Below are positions 63,891-64,000 of a stretch of DNA of 64,000 nt, piece by piece. The DNA comes from Wyeomyia smithii (Eukaryota > Arthropoda > Insecta > Diptera > Culicidae). Positions within the stretch are counted from its first letter, which is position 1, and every line of letters begins with the position of its first letter. The notes under the pieces were generated by a model, which ran no database searches, was not told the origin of the DNA, and saw nothing but the letters and a program-made list of their open reading frames with translations. Both the position numbers and the translations under genes were made by a program. The DNA is taken from the NCBI RefSeq assembly GCF_029784165.1, contig NC_073696.1, forward strand, positions 45,773,858 through 45,837,857. Reading direction: 5' to 3'.

Positions 63891-64000
63891 CATGGCAATT
63901 TCAATTTACCAAACAAAAAAGAGTTGATTTTTTTAAGAAATCCAAAGTTTCAGGTCCAGGACAGCCTCCTGAAAAGTACTGTCTTTCCGTGACAGCAAAT

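Overview
The window looks like a mosquito chromosome segment, most likely Aedes or a close culicine. It is AT-rich, has long introns and is packed with transposons. One gene is clearly an insect Janus kinase (hopscotch), and several repeats match families I know from Aedes (Juan-like Jockey LINE, RTE LINEs with AAGT tails, a tRNA-derived SINE, DD37E-type mariner, hAT and TA-flanked MITEs). The species is inferred from content, not from a search.

Layout. 1-9901: two near-identical direct copies (1-3917 and 4957-9901) separated by 1,039 bases (3918-4956) that hold small unrecognised minus-strand exons. The copies differ mainly by a 953-base Harbinger-like MITE present only in copy 2 and by a (TA)n tract 73 bases longer there. 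9902-10710: upstream of hop. 10711-21133: hop (JAK), 12 coding exons on the plus strand, 1,136 residues, with a 5.9-kb last intron full of dead elements. 21134-22530: the convergent intergenic gap. 22531-36787: a minus-strand gene in six coding exons (1,181 residues) for a large coiled-coil protein; its 10-kb first intron holds a broken Juan-like LINE cut by an RTE LINE and by four MITEs, one of which sits inside the RTE. 36788-64000: no convincing host gene, but a deep pile of mobile DNA. It includes a TA-flanked element carrying a dead Tc1 transposase, a nest of at least four insertion layers (40226-49328), a higher-order tandem array (52120-53860), a 1.8-kb TIR element and a Tc1-like element with internal tandem repeats.

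How the parts work together. The two host genes are convergent and show no obvious shared function: hop is the cytokine-receptor tyrosine kinase of the JAK/STAT pathway, and the other is a structural or adaptor-like coiled-coil protein. The strongest new information is structural. Target-site duplications and paralogous empty sites let the insertion order be read directly, and several element families here have matching copies within the window. I saw no CRISPR, operon or bacterial defence-type system, as expected for a eukaryotic nuclear segment.
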